Source: Anolis sagrei (lineage: Eukaryota; Chordata; Lepidosauria; Squamata; Anolidae). Taken from it: DNA of 64,000 nucleotides. The DNA is taken from NCBI RefSeq assembly GCF_037176765.1, contig NC_090034.1, positions 71,574,455 to 71,638,454 on the forward strand. The letters run 5' to 3'. Shown in pieces: positions 40,456-52,555 of this stretch; position 1 is the stretch's first letter; each line of letters opens with the position of its first letter. A model generated the notes under the pieces. That model had not been told where the DNA came from. It saw nothing but the letters and a program-made list of their open reading frames with translations, and searched no databases. Made by a program: the position numbers and the translations under genes.

Positions 40456-41356
40456 CATAGAATCATAGAATCAAAGAGTTGGAAGAGACCTCATGGGCCA
40501 TCCAGTCCAACCCCCTGCCAAGAAGCAGGAATATTGCATTCAAATCACCCCTGACGGATGGCCATCCAGCCTCTGTTTAAAAGCTTCCAAAGAAGGAGCC
40601 TCCACCACACTCCGAGGCAGAGAGTTCCACTGCTGAACGGCTCTCACAGTCAGGAAGTTCTTCCTCATGTTCAGATGGAATCTCCTCTCATGTAGTTTGA
40701 AGCCATTGTTCCACGTCCTAGTCTCCAGGGAAGCAGAAAACAAGCTTGCTCCCTCCTCCCTGTGGCTTCCTCTCACATATTTATACATGGCTATCATATC
40801 TCCTCTCAGTCTTCTCTTCTTCAGGCTAAACATGCCCAGCTCCTTAAGCCGCTCCTCATAGGGATTGTTCTCCAGACTCTTTATCATTTTAGTCGCCCTG
40901 CTCTGGACACATTCCAGCTTGTCAATATCTCTCTTGAATTGTGGTGCCCAGAATTGGACACAATATTCCAGGTCTGGTCTAACCAAGGCAGAATAGAGGG
41001 GTAGCATTACTTCCCTAGATCTAGACACTATGCTCCTATTGATGTAGGCCAAAATCCCATTGGCTTTTTTTGCCACCACATCACATTGTTGGCTCATGTT
41101 TAACTTGTTGTCCATGAGGACTCCAAGATCTTTTTCACACGTACTGCTCTCAAGCCAGGCATTGTCCCCCATTCTGTATCTTTGCATTTCGTTTTTTCTG
41201 CCTAAGTGGAGTATCTTGCATTTGTCACTGTTGAACTTCATTTTGTTAGTTTTGGCCCATCGCTCTAATCTGTCAAGATCGTTTTGAATCCTGCTCCTGT
41301 CCTCTGGAGTATTGGCTATCCCTCCCAATTTGGTGTCGTCTGCAAACTTGATGATC
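40456..41356 (-). mobile_element. CR1 LINE, long 3' part with open RT frame
   Basis: An uninterrupted frame runs from about 41356 to 40540: IIKFADDTKLGGIANTPEDR (RT motif FADD), [60 protein letters not shown] and AVQQWNSLPRSVVEAPSLEA. Then the CR1 3' tail. The intact frame suggests a young insertion. 5' truncated at a SINE. Confidence 0.95.
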
Positions 41357-41675
41357 CCGCCTTCCCTGACATTATGTTTAGTTGAGTCCGACTCTGGGGG
41401 TTGGTGCTCATCTCCATTTCTAATCCGAAGAGCCGGCATTGTCCGTAGACACCTCCAAGGTCATGTGGCCAGCATGACTGCATGGAGCACTGTTACCTTC
41501 CCGCAGAAGCAGTGCCTATTGATCTACTCACATTTGCATGCTTTCGAGCTGCTAGGTTGGCAGAAGCTGGGGCTAACAGTGGGAGCTCACTCCGCTCCCC
41601 AGATTCAAACAGCCAACCTTTTGGTCAGTAAGTTCAGCAGCTGAGTGGTTTAACCCGGTGCACCACTAATGTACC
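41357..41675 (-). mobile_element. Sauria-type SINE lacking its tail end
   Basis: Standard SINE order on the minus strand; the CCTTTACC tail is missing where CR1 joins (CCTGACATTA at 41366). Confidence 0.85.
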
Positions 41676-41679
41676 TTAA

Positions 41680-42320
41680 CACTTGTTTAAAAAGGAACCA
41701 CCCCCTTTTCTGAGATAAAAGCCTAGCCGGTCCATTTATACATGAGTATATATGGTTCTTATACACACATCTCAAGTCTAAGGAAATGCCAAACTTGAGT
41801 ACAAAACTTGAAAAATTACTTTTGGGACTACATCTGCCAGAAACATCCCGGTCATCTTGGGCATGTTAGCAAGATAAATTATAGGAGTTCAAAAAGGCAC
41901 CCTTTTCAAGTTCTTGTTTTAATATACATACAACCTGCCTTAAACAAGTGAATGATGCATCAGCCTTCACAAACATATTAATACTTAAGCACTTTCACAC
42001 AACCAACACACCAGACTGAAAGTTGTCTGAACAAGCAAACACGGAGCACAAACAGAACAAGCTCAATGAAGCCAACATTCAGAGATGCTCAGGACAAAGA
42101 ATATTTCCCTAGAAAACACGTGGACTTTTCTCATGCCCCACATTGATTGGAATTGATTCTGGCATGTCTTTCATAATGAAACTCAAAAGCTAAGCCTTTT
42201 AGTTTTGCTTTACACACTCTATTAAATCATACCAATAAAGGACGCAATGTTCCAAGGATAGTCACTTAGAGAAAAGTTAGTTGCACGTTTGAAAACCCTG
42301 CAAATATTAGTTGCATCTAA
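41680..42320. other. Intergenic, nothing identified
   Basis: No gene or named element recognised. Confidence 0.5.
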
Positions 42321-42323
42321 GCC

Positions 42324-43515
42324 AGGCGTGGGCAAACTTTCTAACTTGGGGGCCGCATGGGAAGGGAAGGAGGAAGGAAAAAGAGAAGGAAGGATGAAAG
42401 AGAGGAAAGGAAGGATAGAAGGAGAGAGAGGGAGAGAGGGAAAGAAGGAGGAAAGATGGAGGGAAGAAAAGACAAAAGGGGAGAAAGGATGAAAGATAGA
42501 AGGGAAGGATGGATGGATGGGAGGGAGGGAGAAAAGAATGGGAGGAGAAAGAGAGAGAGAGATGGAGAGAGGAAAGAAGGAAGGGAGGAAGGAAGAGAGG
42601 GTGAAAGGGAAGTATGGAAGGAAGGAAAAAGAAGGAAAAAAGAAAGAAAGGGAGGAAGAGAAGGATGAAAGGAGAAAGGGAGAAGGAAGGAGGAAGGAAA
42701 GAGGGAAGGAAGGAAAGACAAAAAGGAGGGAAAGAGAAAAGGGTGGAAGGGAAGGATGGATCCATGGATGGATGGATGGATGGATGGATGGATGGATGGA
42801 TGGATGGAAGGAAGGAAGGGAAGAAGGAAGGACGAAACAATGGAAGGGAAGGGAAGGAAGGAAGGGAAGTATGGAAGGAAGGAAAAAGAAGGAAGAAAGG
42901 AAGGAAGAGAAGGATGAAAGGAGAAAGGGAGAGGGAAGGAGGAAGGAAAGAGGGAAGGAAGGAAAGACAAAAAGTAAGGAAAGAGAAAAGGTTGGGATGG
43001 ATGGATGGATGGATGGACGAAAAGAAGGAAGGAAGGAAAGAGGGAAGGAAAGGAAGAAGGGAGGACGAAACAATGGAAAGGAAGGGAAGTATGGAAGGAA
43101 GGAAAAAGAAGGAAGGAAGAAAGGGAGGAAAAGAAGGATGATAGGAGAAAGGGAGAGGGAAGGAGGGAGGAAAGAAGGAAAGACAAAAGGGAGGGAAGGA
43201 CAAAAGGGTGGAAGGGAAGGAGGGAAGGAAAGGAAGGAGGAAGGAAGGACAAAATAATGGAAGGGAAGGATGGAAGAAAGGGAAAGAGGAAGGAAAGAGA
43301 GAAGGAAGGAGAGACAAAAGGATGGAAGGGAGGGAAGGAGAAGGAAGGAGGGAAGGGACGGAGGGAGGGAGGAAGGAAAGAAAGAAAAAGGAAGGACAAA
43401 AGGGTGGAAGGGAAGGAGAAAGAAGGAGGGAAGGAGGGATAGGATGTTGAGGGAGAGGAGGGTCTGAGAAAAGAGCCAAAGGGGGCGCATCTGGCCCCCA
43501 GGCCTGGATTTGCTT
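42324..43515. mobile_element. hAT-type MITE swollen by a GGAA array
   Basis: Left end CAGGCGTGGGCAAACTTTCT...GGGGGCCGCATGG, right end GCGCATCTGGCCCCCAGGCC. In between about 1.1 kb of GGAAGGAAGG with GGATGGATGG blocks near 42765-42810 and 43000-43020. Confidence 0.7.
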
Positions 43516-43599
43516 CAGCAGCTGTCCTTGCTAACTGAGTTTCAGTCAAGATTTTCAGTCTTCATTTGCCCTTCTCCACAGTGTTTGGCAGTGGGGCAT

Positions 43600-43825
43600 G
43601 GAAGAAGCAATACAGAATGGAAGCATGCTTTACTCCCACATTGATGGGGTGGGTTGGATGCTACTTGTCTTCCACCTGGAAACCAATGTCCTCACTGCGG
43701 AAGAAGATGCAGATCAAGACTAGGGCTCCACAGCCACCTACAGACTCACAAGAATTCTGATCCTGGAAGACTATTCTACTCGGCCAACGAGGGATCGCCT
43801 AAGTAAGTAACTTGTCTTCTACACA
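43600..43825 (+). mobile_element. LINE 3'-end fragment, same family as 48940-50155
   Basis: CCAATGTCCTCACTGCGGAAG and the GGGCTCCACAGCCACCTACA to CCTAAGTAAGTAA end match 50020-50155. Confidence 0.75.
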
Positions 43826-44369
43826 GAAAGAAAAGTAGGAAGTTTGAGTCCAAGGTGCTCCTTCCACATGTAGAAGGTATCTTCCGTCCACAGATAACAA
43901 GAGCAATGAAACTAAACAAAAACCAAGATACTTTTCTGCTTTGTACAAATTGTGCATGAACTCTTGTGCAGACTTTTCCACAAATGTTTACAGAACATAC
44001 TCCACGGTTCTTTGGATTCAACACACTTTAGATATGAGTCTCACCACCGCCACTCCAAACAAGAGAGCTATCTTGAAAGACAAAGAGAACATTTTTCATT
44101 TGGAACCAACTGGAGAGAGAAAGGGAAGTCTGAGGGCGAAACGGGCCACAAAACAACCTCTGCTCAATGTGCAAAATTCACCTAGTGCAGCTTTTCTCAA
44201 CTCAAGAGTCCATCCATCACGCAGGACACCACCTTGCAGCATCCCTAAGCACACAGCCATGGAAGCGAGTTATACTTCAACATGTGTAGGGATCATTAGT
44301 TTGGGAAAGAAAGGCCTAAATGAATCATTTCTTTTAACACACACGCCTGGGCACATTCTTTATACAACT

Positions 44370-44750
44370 CTGTGCTTTGATGTTCTAGTTCCGCACACAT
44401 TTTGCCTGTAATACGGGGACACACAGTGCTAGATTCCATGAACCATGATTTGCTTCCACCGCACAAGTCTTCATGATCTTAACACAGCCGGCTGATTTTT
44501 TACCCAGATCTAAAATCCATCTGAACGCTTCCATCAGAAATTTTCTTTGTGCTTTGATGTTCTAGTTCTGCGCAAACCGGAGTCACACTGGATCCATACT
44601 GAAGAAGCCCAGTTACATATCATGTCTGTAATGCAGGGACTCTAAGAACCATGATCTGCTTCCACCACACAAGTCTTCATGATCTTAACATCACTGGCTC
44701 ACTTTTTGCCCAGATCTATAATCCATCTGAACTCTTCCATCAGAATTTTT
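44370..44750. repeat. Direct tandem duplication, about 185 bp
   Basis: GTGCTTTGATGTTCTAGTTC and CACAAGTCTTCATGATCTTA occur at 44370/44551 and 44464/44668, with moderate divergence. Confidence 0.8.
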
Positions 44751-45002
44751 CTCTGAGCCCACTGCAAAACCAATAGATAGTTGGAGCATGCTATCTTCTC
44801 CCTTGCCAGAACTTGTATGGAAATGTTACTTTTTCAGACTACGGCTATCAAAAAGGCCACTGATATACTGCCTATGGGATCCAGGGAATTGTGGTCCACA
44901 AAAGAAGTTCTCCCAAGTCTTTGCCTCATAACAAAAGCTCATCTTTCTTCCTCCACTACATTCACAGCGCCATTGTCTTACAATTTTCTGTAACTCTTCT
45001 CC

Positions 45003-45264
45003 CAAAGAGTGGCACAATGGGTTAAACCCTTGTGTTGGCAGAACTGAAGACCGACAGGTTGGAGGTTCGAATGCGGGGAGAGCGTGGATGAGCTCCCTCT
45101 GTCAGCTCCAGCTCCCTATGCAAGGACATGAGAGAAGCCTCCCACAAGGATGGTAAAACATCAAAACATCTAGGCGTCCCCTGGGCAACGTTCCTGCAGA
45201 CGGCCAATTCTCTCACTCCAGAAGCGACTTGCAGTTTCTCAAGTCGCTCCTGACATGAAAAAAA
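45003..45264 (+). mobile_element. tRNA-derived SINE
   Basis: GAGTGGCACAATGGGTTAAA head, GGTTCGAATGCGGGGAGAGC, common body, CTCCTGACATG and A tail. Confidence 0.88.
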
Positions 45265-45406
45265 AATCTCCCAAAGATCCGAACACCAAACCAAATGTAT
45301 ACGTAGCACATATAGATATGCTTTTTTAAAAAATTAGCAAAATCGATGATACAAACAAAAAAGTAAATCCAGCAGATGATACAAGAATGAACAACAATAC
45401 TTAACA

Positions 45407-45526
45407 CAGTAATTCTCAACCTGTGGGTCCCTAGGTGTTTTGGCCTACAACTCCCAGAAATCCCAGTCAGTTGACCAGCTGTTAGGATTCCTGGGAGTTG
45501 AAGGACCCACAGGATGAGAACCACTG
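45407..45526. mobile_element. hAT-type MITE with 8-bp duplication
   Basis: CAGTAATTCTCAACCTGTGG to CAGGATGAGAACCACTG, flanked by ACTTAACA at 45399-45406 and 45527-45534. Same family as 18355-18489. Confidence 0.9.
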
Positions 45527-45944
45527 ACTTAACACCATATAAGTAGATGCCACAAAATGTGAATTGATCCCCAAACTGAAAGCAAACGACACTGAAAGAA
45601 TAAGCGTGGTAGTGGTTTTGGAACAATGCATTTAATAAAACAAAGGCACTTGCTTCGAGTTTGCTTGCTTACACAAGAAGTGCTAGTCAACATTTCATGT
45701 TGTGGAGTGCGGACAGAAAGAAAAAGTGCACTGTGGAAATACAAAGCAAAACACATGGCGAAAAGTCCACAAGCCTCAAGAGGAATCTGCACCCTTTTGC
45801 ATAGCCATTGGCCTAGCCTAGATATTTAGAGGCATTTTAAGAGCTTAAGAAACTATTGGCACCATGCAATGCATTTAAGGTTTGTATTACCTGACTGCAA
45901 ACTGAGTTTCACTTAAATGGGAAGAGTTCTGTAATGCCCTACAA

Positions 45945-46055
45945 CAGTGAAACCCAAACTCCAGGTGTTTTGGACGTCAACACCCCAAAGCCTTAGCTGA
46001 CTTGGCCAACTGGAGGGATTCTGGATTCTGGAGGACCAAAATTTGGGAACCACTG
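45945..46055. mobile_element. hAT-type MITE
   Basis: CAGTGAAACCCAAACTCCAG to CCAAAATTTGGGAACCACTG; flanks CCCTACAA and CTCTACAC. Confidence 0.7.
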
Positions 46056-46059
46056 CTCT

Positions 46060-46765
46060 ACACCCAATTATGAGTGAGAAATTGAACCCCTCCCCACCAA
46101 AATCAGGCTTAAGAATCAAATTCTCTTTTCAAAATATAATTACCAGTTTTAGGAACATTTTCAGTTTCACAGTATGCAATCTGCTCCATGATAAGATACA
46201 TAGAGACTGTACCCTGACCTCCTGAATCTGACTGGCCCAGCGAGCCTTCCTTTCCTTAACAATGCATTCACAAAGGCAATTCTAGACCCAGCAGCTGGGA
46301 GTAGCTGGAGGAACACAGAACAAGAAATAACAGTACATCGGTGAGTAAGACTGGCCTATACAAGATTAGATCAGAATAGTGATATATGGGACTTGGTTCT
46401 TTCCACCTCATCTGTTCCCCAAAGGCGACAGATCAATAAATTCCTCCATTGTAAGAGCATAAAGAATCTTTGGATGAACAGAAACCTGGGTATGTTTTCA
46501 TGGAGGTAGTAGCTGGTTTTTGGTGCCTCTTCCAGGGCCTTCTCAAGGTGTGTTCTGCATTTTCCTAGGTCTTCTATGCTATCCTTAACCTCAAGGAGCC
46601 CCTCTACTTTCCAAATGAATGCCACTGCTAGATGACCTCAAGGGGATCCTCTACTTTCTAAATGGATGGCCCTTTACAAATGCATTATTTATTTGTATGG
46701 ACAATGGCCTTTACACATTTATTATTTTGATAGGAGGAATTGCTGTGGCAAGGGGGACTGAGCTG
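46060..46765. other. Intergenic or 3' UTR, nothing identified
   Basis: No recognisable gene or element. Confidence 0.5.
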
Positions 46766-46769
46766 AATA

Positions 46770-47160
46770 TAAAACAGAATCATTGAGTTGGCCATCCAAT
46801 CCAACCCCCTGCTAAGAAGCAGGAAAAACGCATTCAAAGAACCCCGACAGATGGTCATCCAACCTGTTTAAAAGCCTCCAAAGAAGGAGCCTCCACCACA
46901 CTCCGGGGCAGAGAGTGTGGTGGAGATTCCTAATGTTCAGGTGGAATCTCCCTTCCTGTAGTCTGAAGCCATTACTCCACATCCTAGTCCTCAGGGCAGC
47001 AGAAAACAAGTCTGTTCCCTCCTCCCTATGACTTTCCCTCACTTATTAATACATGGCCCTCATCATGTCTCCTCTCAGCCTTCTCTTCTGCAGGCTAAAT
47101 ATGCCCGGCTCTTTAAGCCACTCCTCATAGGGCTTGTTCTCCAGACCCTTGATCATTGTA
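46770..47160 (-). mobile_element. CR1 3' fragment
   Basis: Complement encodes [32 protein letters not shown] and RFHLNIRN; the tail matches CR1. More diverged than 40456-41356. Confidence 0.85.
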
Positions 47161-47334
47161 CAACCACATACAACCATTGCAGGTTGAAAAGAAGCACTTA
47201 AATATATCCACCAACTTAATGGGAAAAAGCAGGAATGCAAGACTTACTGCGCCATTGCTAAACTAAGCAGATATGGATCTCACCGCTGTGCTTTTGGAAG
47301 ATCACTGGAGTGAAAGGCAAGTATAACTGTTTCC

Positions 47335-47749
47335 TTTTTGGGGTGCAACTCCAAAACTCAAGGTCAATGCCCACCAAACCCTTCCAGTCGTGGGAGTTCT
47401 GTGTGCCAAGTTTGGTTCAATTCCATTGTTGGTGGAGTTCAGAACGCTCTTTGATTGTAGGTCAAGTATAAATCCCAGCAACTACAACTCCCAAATAACA
47501 AAAAGCAACCCCCCCCACCCCCCACCCCCATCTCATCAGTATTCAAATTTGGGCATATTGGATATTTGTGCCAAATATGGTCCATTGAATGAAAATACAT
47601 CCTGCTATCCGATATTTACATTACAATTCGTAACAGCAGCAAAATTACAGTTATGAAGTAGCAACTAAAATAATTTTATAATTGGGGGTCACCACAACAT
47701 GAGGAACTATGTTAAGGGGTCGTGGCATTAGGAAGGTTGAGAACCACCG
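47335..47749 (-). mobile_element. SPIN-like hAT element, truncated
   Basis: Complement starts CGGTGGTTCTCAACCTTCCT, GGGTCACCACAACATG-type bases and ATCGGATAGCAGGATG, then the shared module. Confidence 0.75.
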
Positions 47750-48935
47750 ATCTAAGACAACAGTTCCAACGCTCATCACCTAAACACAAAGAAAGAATGC
47801 TTCTGAAATATTTTCTTTATTCATATACAATTTTTACTGGTTGACTAAATTGCACAATCAAGTAAAGTGTTTTAAAAAGGATTTCAAACCTCAGCTCAGT
47901 GATGTACCCCCTGGAGTAGACTTTACTCCTTTAGGATTCTAATTTAATCAAAGCTCGTATTCCAATCCATTCTCAGGCAGTCTGTTCTTAGTAACCCATT
48001 TCAGAAAATTTGGTGCTTCAATGTCCCCCCTTTAAACATCCCATAGAATATAATAGTCAAGAACCCTGCTTTCTGATAATTTAAAATAAAATTAGCAGAT
48101 GATCTATAAAATAATTAGCTAGGCCTGGCCATTGGAACAGTCAAAAGCAACTGAACTGACATAATAATATATATTGATTTTAAATGTCAGTTGAATTACT
48201 TCATTATCACAGTGTATATCAAACAGTTAATACGTTGTGTTTACCTAATCTTATTCAAGAATACAAAATATGCAGAAATTAATAATAGACAATGCACATG
48301 TTGATTAAGGCAAAGGGCCAAAACTGATGCTTGGACTCACCAAGGCTTCCACGCTTCTAGAAAAATAGATGAGCAAGAACCATTTGATCCCAAGTTTAGG
48401 ACAAGAGGCTTATGGCCAAGTATAGGCAAAAATATAGTGTGAACACCAGGGACAAAATACTCATAGGCAGGCCACGAATTAAACCTTTGTCAAACGACAG
48501 CATCATAATCTGCCACCCAACTATCTTTGGCTATCTCTCAAATAAGCAACTGGCCTCCTGTGCAATTCACCACCGCACCAATACATCTCATCTATCTATA
48601 TAGCAGGGTGAATGTATAACACTGTTTCCCAGGACTCTGGAATCCAATACTAAATTGGATGGATGTTTTTCTTTTCTCTGTAAGTTCAAGGAAAACCTGG
48701 TTTACAATCCAGCAAATTCGGGGAGGTCAAACTCTTCTGTAAGAAAGCCAACCAAGAAGGCAAGACCACAGAGACCCTGTGAACATCTGGCTAGTCAACT
48801 ACTACAGCTAACCATTCTTGAAAAATATCCTCTTGATATCAATTAATACCATTTTTGGAACATGGTCTTTTACAGGCACGTGCAAATAGGTTTTACAGTG
48901 CAATTGCCACAACCTTTATTATTATGTCTGCAGAA
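47750..48935. other. Intergenic or 3' UTR, nothing identified
   Basis: AT-rich, no element recognised. Confidence 0.5.
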
Positions 48936-48939
48936 TTAA

Positions 48940-50155
48940 GCTGTTATTGAGGTTGTAGTGTTTATTTCCCAAAGTGACCCATTTAAGGTGGAATCAGGCA
49001 TCAAACAGGGATGTGTTATTGCCCCAACTTTATTCTCCATCTTCATCGCTATGATACTTCACCTTGCTGATGGGAAGCTTCCCACCGGAGTGGAAATCAT
49101 CTATCGGACAGATGGCAAGCTGTTTAACCTCAGCAGACTGAAAGCCAAAACCAAGGTTACAACAACATCTGTTATAAAACTCCAGTATGCTGATGACAAT
49201 GTTATCTGTGCGCATTCAGAAGAAGATCTACAAGCCACTCTAAACATCTTCGCAGAAGCATACGAGAAGCTCAGCCTGTCACTGAACGTCGAGAAAACCA
49301 AAGTGCTGTTCCAGCAGTCACCAGCCAACCCCTCTCCAATGCCAGAGATACAGCTTAATGGTGTAACATTAGAAAATGTTGGCCATTTCCGCTACCTTGG
49401 CAGCCACCTCTCCACCAAAGTCAACAACAACACCAAAATACAACACCGCCTGAGCTCTGCGAGCACAGCATTTTTCCGAATGAAGCAGAAAGTGTTTGAG
49501 GACCAGGACATCCGTAGGGATACCAAGGTGCTTGTCTATAAAGCTATTGTCCTCCCAACCCTGCTATATGCCTGCGAAACATGGACTGTCTACAGATGTC
49601 ACATGCAACTCCTGGAATGATTCCATCAGCGCTGCCTCCAGAAAATCCTGCAAATCTCTTGGGAAGACAAGAGGAAAAACGTCAGCGTGCTGGAAGAAGC
49701 AAAGACCACCAGCACTGAAGCGATGGTCCTCTGCCACCAACTCCACTGGACTGGCCATGTTGTCCGGATGCCCGACCACCGTCTCCCAAAGCAGTTGCTG
49801 TACTCTGAAATCAAGAACGGAAAACGGAATGCGGGTGGACAGGAAAAGAGATTTAAAGATGGGCTCAAAGCCAACCTTAAAATCTCTAGCATAGACACTA
49901 AGAACAGCTGTGACCAGCAGTGCTGCAGAATTTGAAGAGGCATGAATGGAGGGTGAAAGAAAGAAGCGTGCCAAGAGGAAGGAACGTCAAGCCAACCCCG
50001 ACCGAGACCGCCTTCCACCTGGAAAACAATGCCCTCACTGTGGGAGAAGATGCAGGTCAAGAATAGGGCTCCACAGCCACCTACGGATCCACAAGAATAC
50101 TGATCATGGAAGACTATCCTACTCGTCCAACGATGGATCACCTAAGTAAGTAAGT
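48940..50155 (+). mobile_element. Non-LTR retrotransposon, RT C-terminal half plus zinc finger
   Basis: ESGIKQGCVIAPTLFSIFIA, LQYADDNVICAHSEEDLQAT (RT motif YADD), FRYLGSHLSTKV, VLPTLLYACETWTVYRCHMQ, then after one stop LHWTGHVVRMPDHRLPKQLL and a C-terminal C2H2 finger CPHCGRRCRSRIGLHSHLRI. The type is common in vertebrates; I cannot fix its clade. One stop and later frame changes. Confidence 0.88.
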
Positions 50156-50160
50156 GTTTA

Positions 50161-50194
50161 TTTCAGCTACGTAAGAAAGCTTACGTAGCTGAAA
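50161..50194. repeat. Perfect 15-bp inverted repeat with 4-base loop
   Basis: TTTCAGCTACGTAAG, loop AAAG, CTTACGTAGCTGAAA, directly after the GTAAGTAAG tail of the LINE. Confidence 0.95.
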
Positions 50195-50318
50195 GGTATA
50201 ATGGGAAAAAGGCAGAAAATGAATTTCAGGAGCAACAGGCTTGCTCTGCAGCAAAAGGCCATTTCTGCTGCCGTATCTCTTGTCACAAGGACATGAAATG
50301 TCTTCCCTTAAATAACAA

Positions 50319-50820
50319 ATGTTTACCACTTGCAACATAGAACTTACAGCTACACAGCTTTTACCTAATAGCTTTCTAAAATCTACAGAGATACTTTCAG
50401 GACCACCTCAGCAAGTGAGAGTCCAAAAGTGGCAGGCTAAAACCAAAAACCTCAAGCCATGGCTGATACCAAATGAGAGACTCCCCCTTGGACACACAGA
50501 AGACTGGGCGACTTGGAAGGTGCTGAACAGGCTGCGTTCTGGCACCACGAGATACAGAGCCAACCTTAAGAAATGGGGCCACAAAGTGGAGTCCACGACA
50601 TGTGAGTGTGGAGAAGAGCAAACCACAGACAACCTATTGCAATGCAGTCCGACCCTGACGCATGCACAATTGAGGACCTTCTTATAGCAACACCAGAGGC
50701 ACTCCAAGTGGCCAGCTATTGATCAAAGGACATTTAATATAATTACAAGTTTTTAAACTTTGTGTTTTTTAAATACAACTATACCCTTAGTTCACTTCTG
50801 ATAAGATAAATAAATAACCT
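50319..50820 (+). mobile_element. LINE C-terminal fragment, second family
   Basis: ATWKVLNRLRSGTTRYRANL, KKWGHKVESTTCECGEEQTT, DNLLQCSPTLTHAQ: a C-x-C type C-terminal motif of LINE ORF2. Ends with an (AAAT)n tail. Confidence 0.7.
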
Positions 50821-50953
50821 AATTCCACTATTCCTGGCTTCTGAACAGTTTCTATTTTTATGTGGTCTAGGAACTGCATGCATACCCTCAAGTTGCTTGT
50901 CTTACTCAAATAGTCAGAGCCAAGGAGCTTTGCAAGTTTCTTCCCCTGAAATA

Positions 50954-51048
50954 TAGCCTACAGCACCATGTATTTGTTGGCGGTCTCCAACCCAAGTATT
51001 GAACCAGAGCTGACCTTGCTTAGCTTTTAATATCAGACAGATCCGGTG
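50954..51048 (-). pseudogene. 5S rRNA-derived relic (pseudogene or 5S-SINE head)
   Basis: Plus strand AGCCTACAGCACC, GGCGGTCTCC, CCAAGTATTGAACCAG, GACCTTGCTTAGCTT and ATCAGAC are the complement of the 3' three quarters of 5S rRNA, in the right order. Differences at many positions rule out a working gene. Confidence 0.75.
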
Positions 51049-51059
51049 GTTTTTCTTTT

Positions 51060-52340
51060 CGGCTATTTAGACTTTGCACTACAATGTCACTCTGTTCCAC
51101 ACAGTAGATTTTAATCATATATCAGTACCATTCCTTCTCCCAAATATAACATGGTCCATAAACATTTTGGTCCTGATCTAGGGGAGACAAACCATGTCGT
51201 GACCCATCGCTACAATCATGAACTTGGCATGTTTTCCCTAAATATTTCAGTTTCCTTCCCCCAATGATATACAACTTTGGGAACAAAAACAAAAATAATC
51301 TACAGCACCATCTTCTTAAAAAAGGCACTTTGAGGACTATCTTACGTTCCATAAATAAACCTCTTCAAGATTTAGATGGCAGAACTACCTTGCCAGAAGT
51401 CATACAAACACAATTCTAGCAAGTAAACATTGTTGTGACTCATAGGACTAGCATTCTTTGTCAACATGTCACGTCCCACAGTAGTGATGTTCCAGTTTGC
51501 TTTTTAAGCAAGTCTACTATTTCTGCGTTGGGCCTCTATCACCATAACAGACAAACTCAGATTAGAGAGAATATGTTGGGAAGACATAACATAGATACCA
51601 ATGTTATCTCTCCGGACAGTGAAATTGCAATATTATTTACAAATAAGCATTAGTATGTCTGCAATGTTTTGAGAGTTAATAATCAAACTATGCAAACACA
51701 TTTATGAGCCAAATGCCTCTTGCCTTTCGATTACAGAATGACTTTCCTTTTGGACATGCAAATTGCCTCTATTGAAAAATTACTGTGCTGGAGAGAGTAG
51801 AGAAAAGGCTCTCTAGCTTGATCTCCGGATACAATTTTAATAAATGATAATTTATTAATAAGGCAATCAACATGCAGGTACAAACCGCCTTCAAGTGAAC
51901 GAAATGGGAAGCAAAAGTTGAGGAAGATGTTTTGCTCCTATCCCCAGACACACAAATAGCTAGCTCCACTTTCCACACAGATTTCCTAGACGACAATCGG
52001 AAAGTAAAAGTAAAAGAGTGGTAACCTGGTAGGTTGTTTTTCAGATTTACATTGACTTGAAATTTTGAAAGCATGGGATTACTGCTATTATGAAAATGAA
52101 AAGCAGGACGATTAAAGGGCTACTCAATGCTTGATTTCGAAACACAAGAATGCATACGGGGGAACACAACGCAGGGTCAAAGGACAGCTTGAAGAAGACC
52201 GCTTTTCAATCTTTAAGACTCTAGTCTCGCAAGAAACTGCCCTGAGAATCACCCTGAAAGAAAGCTATCGGAAACAGACCTGTTATTTTTAACATGGCAC
52301 ATCTAGAACTCCACCCAGAATCTGAAACCGAACAAACCAT
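51060..52340. other. Intergenic or 3' UTR, nothing identified
   Basis: No gene or element recognised. Confidence 0.5.
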
Positions 52341-52355
52341 TAAGTCCAATGCCTT

Positions 52356-52555
52356 GTCGAAGGCTTTCATGGCTGGAATCACTGGGTTGTTGTAGGTTTT
52401 CTCAGGCTATATGGCCATGTTCTAGAGGCATTCTCTCCTGACGTTTCCAACAGACCTCACTACCTCTGAGGATGCTTGCCATAGATGCAGGCGAAACGTC
52501 AGGAGAGAATACCTCTAGAACATGGCCATATAGCCTGAAAAAACATACAACAACC
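52356..52555. mobile_element. Snapback Penelope-like terminal element, copy 3
   Basis: Flanks AAGTCCAATGCCTT (52342-52355) and AAGACCAGTGCCTT (52556-52569), 12 of 14 identical. Intact hammerhead-like motif on the plus strand: CTGAGGA at 52466-52472, GAAACGTC at 52493-52500. The left arm is shorter and lacks the motif. Confidence 0.78.

Noticed and set aside
42222-43549. Long open frames of 390-422 codons on the minus strand and Lys/Glu/Arg-rich frames on the plus strand
   Set aside because: Same GGAA-array artefact inside a MITE.
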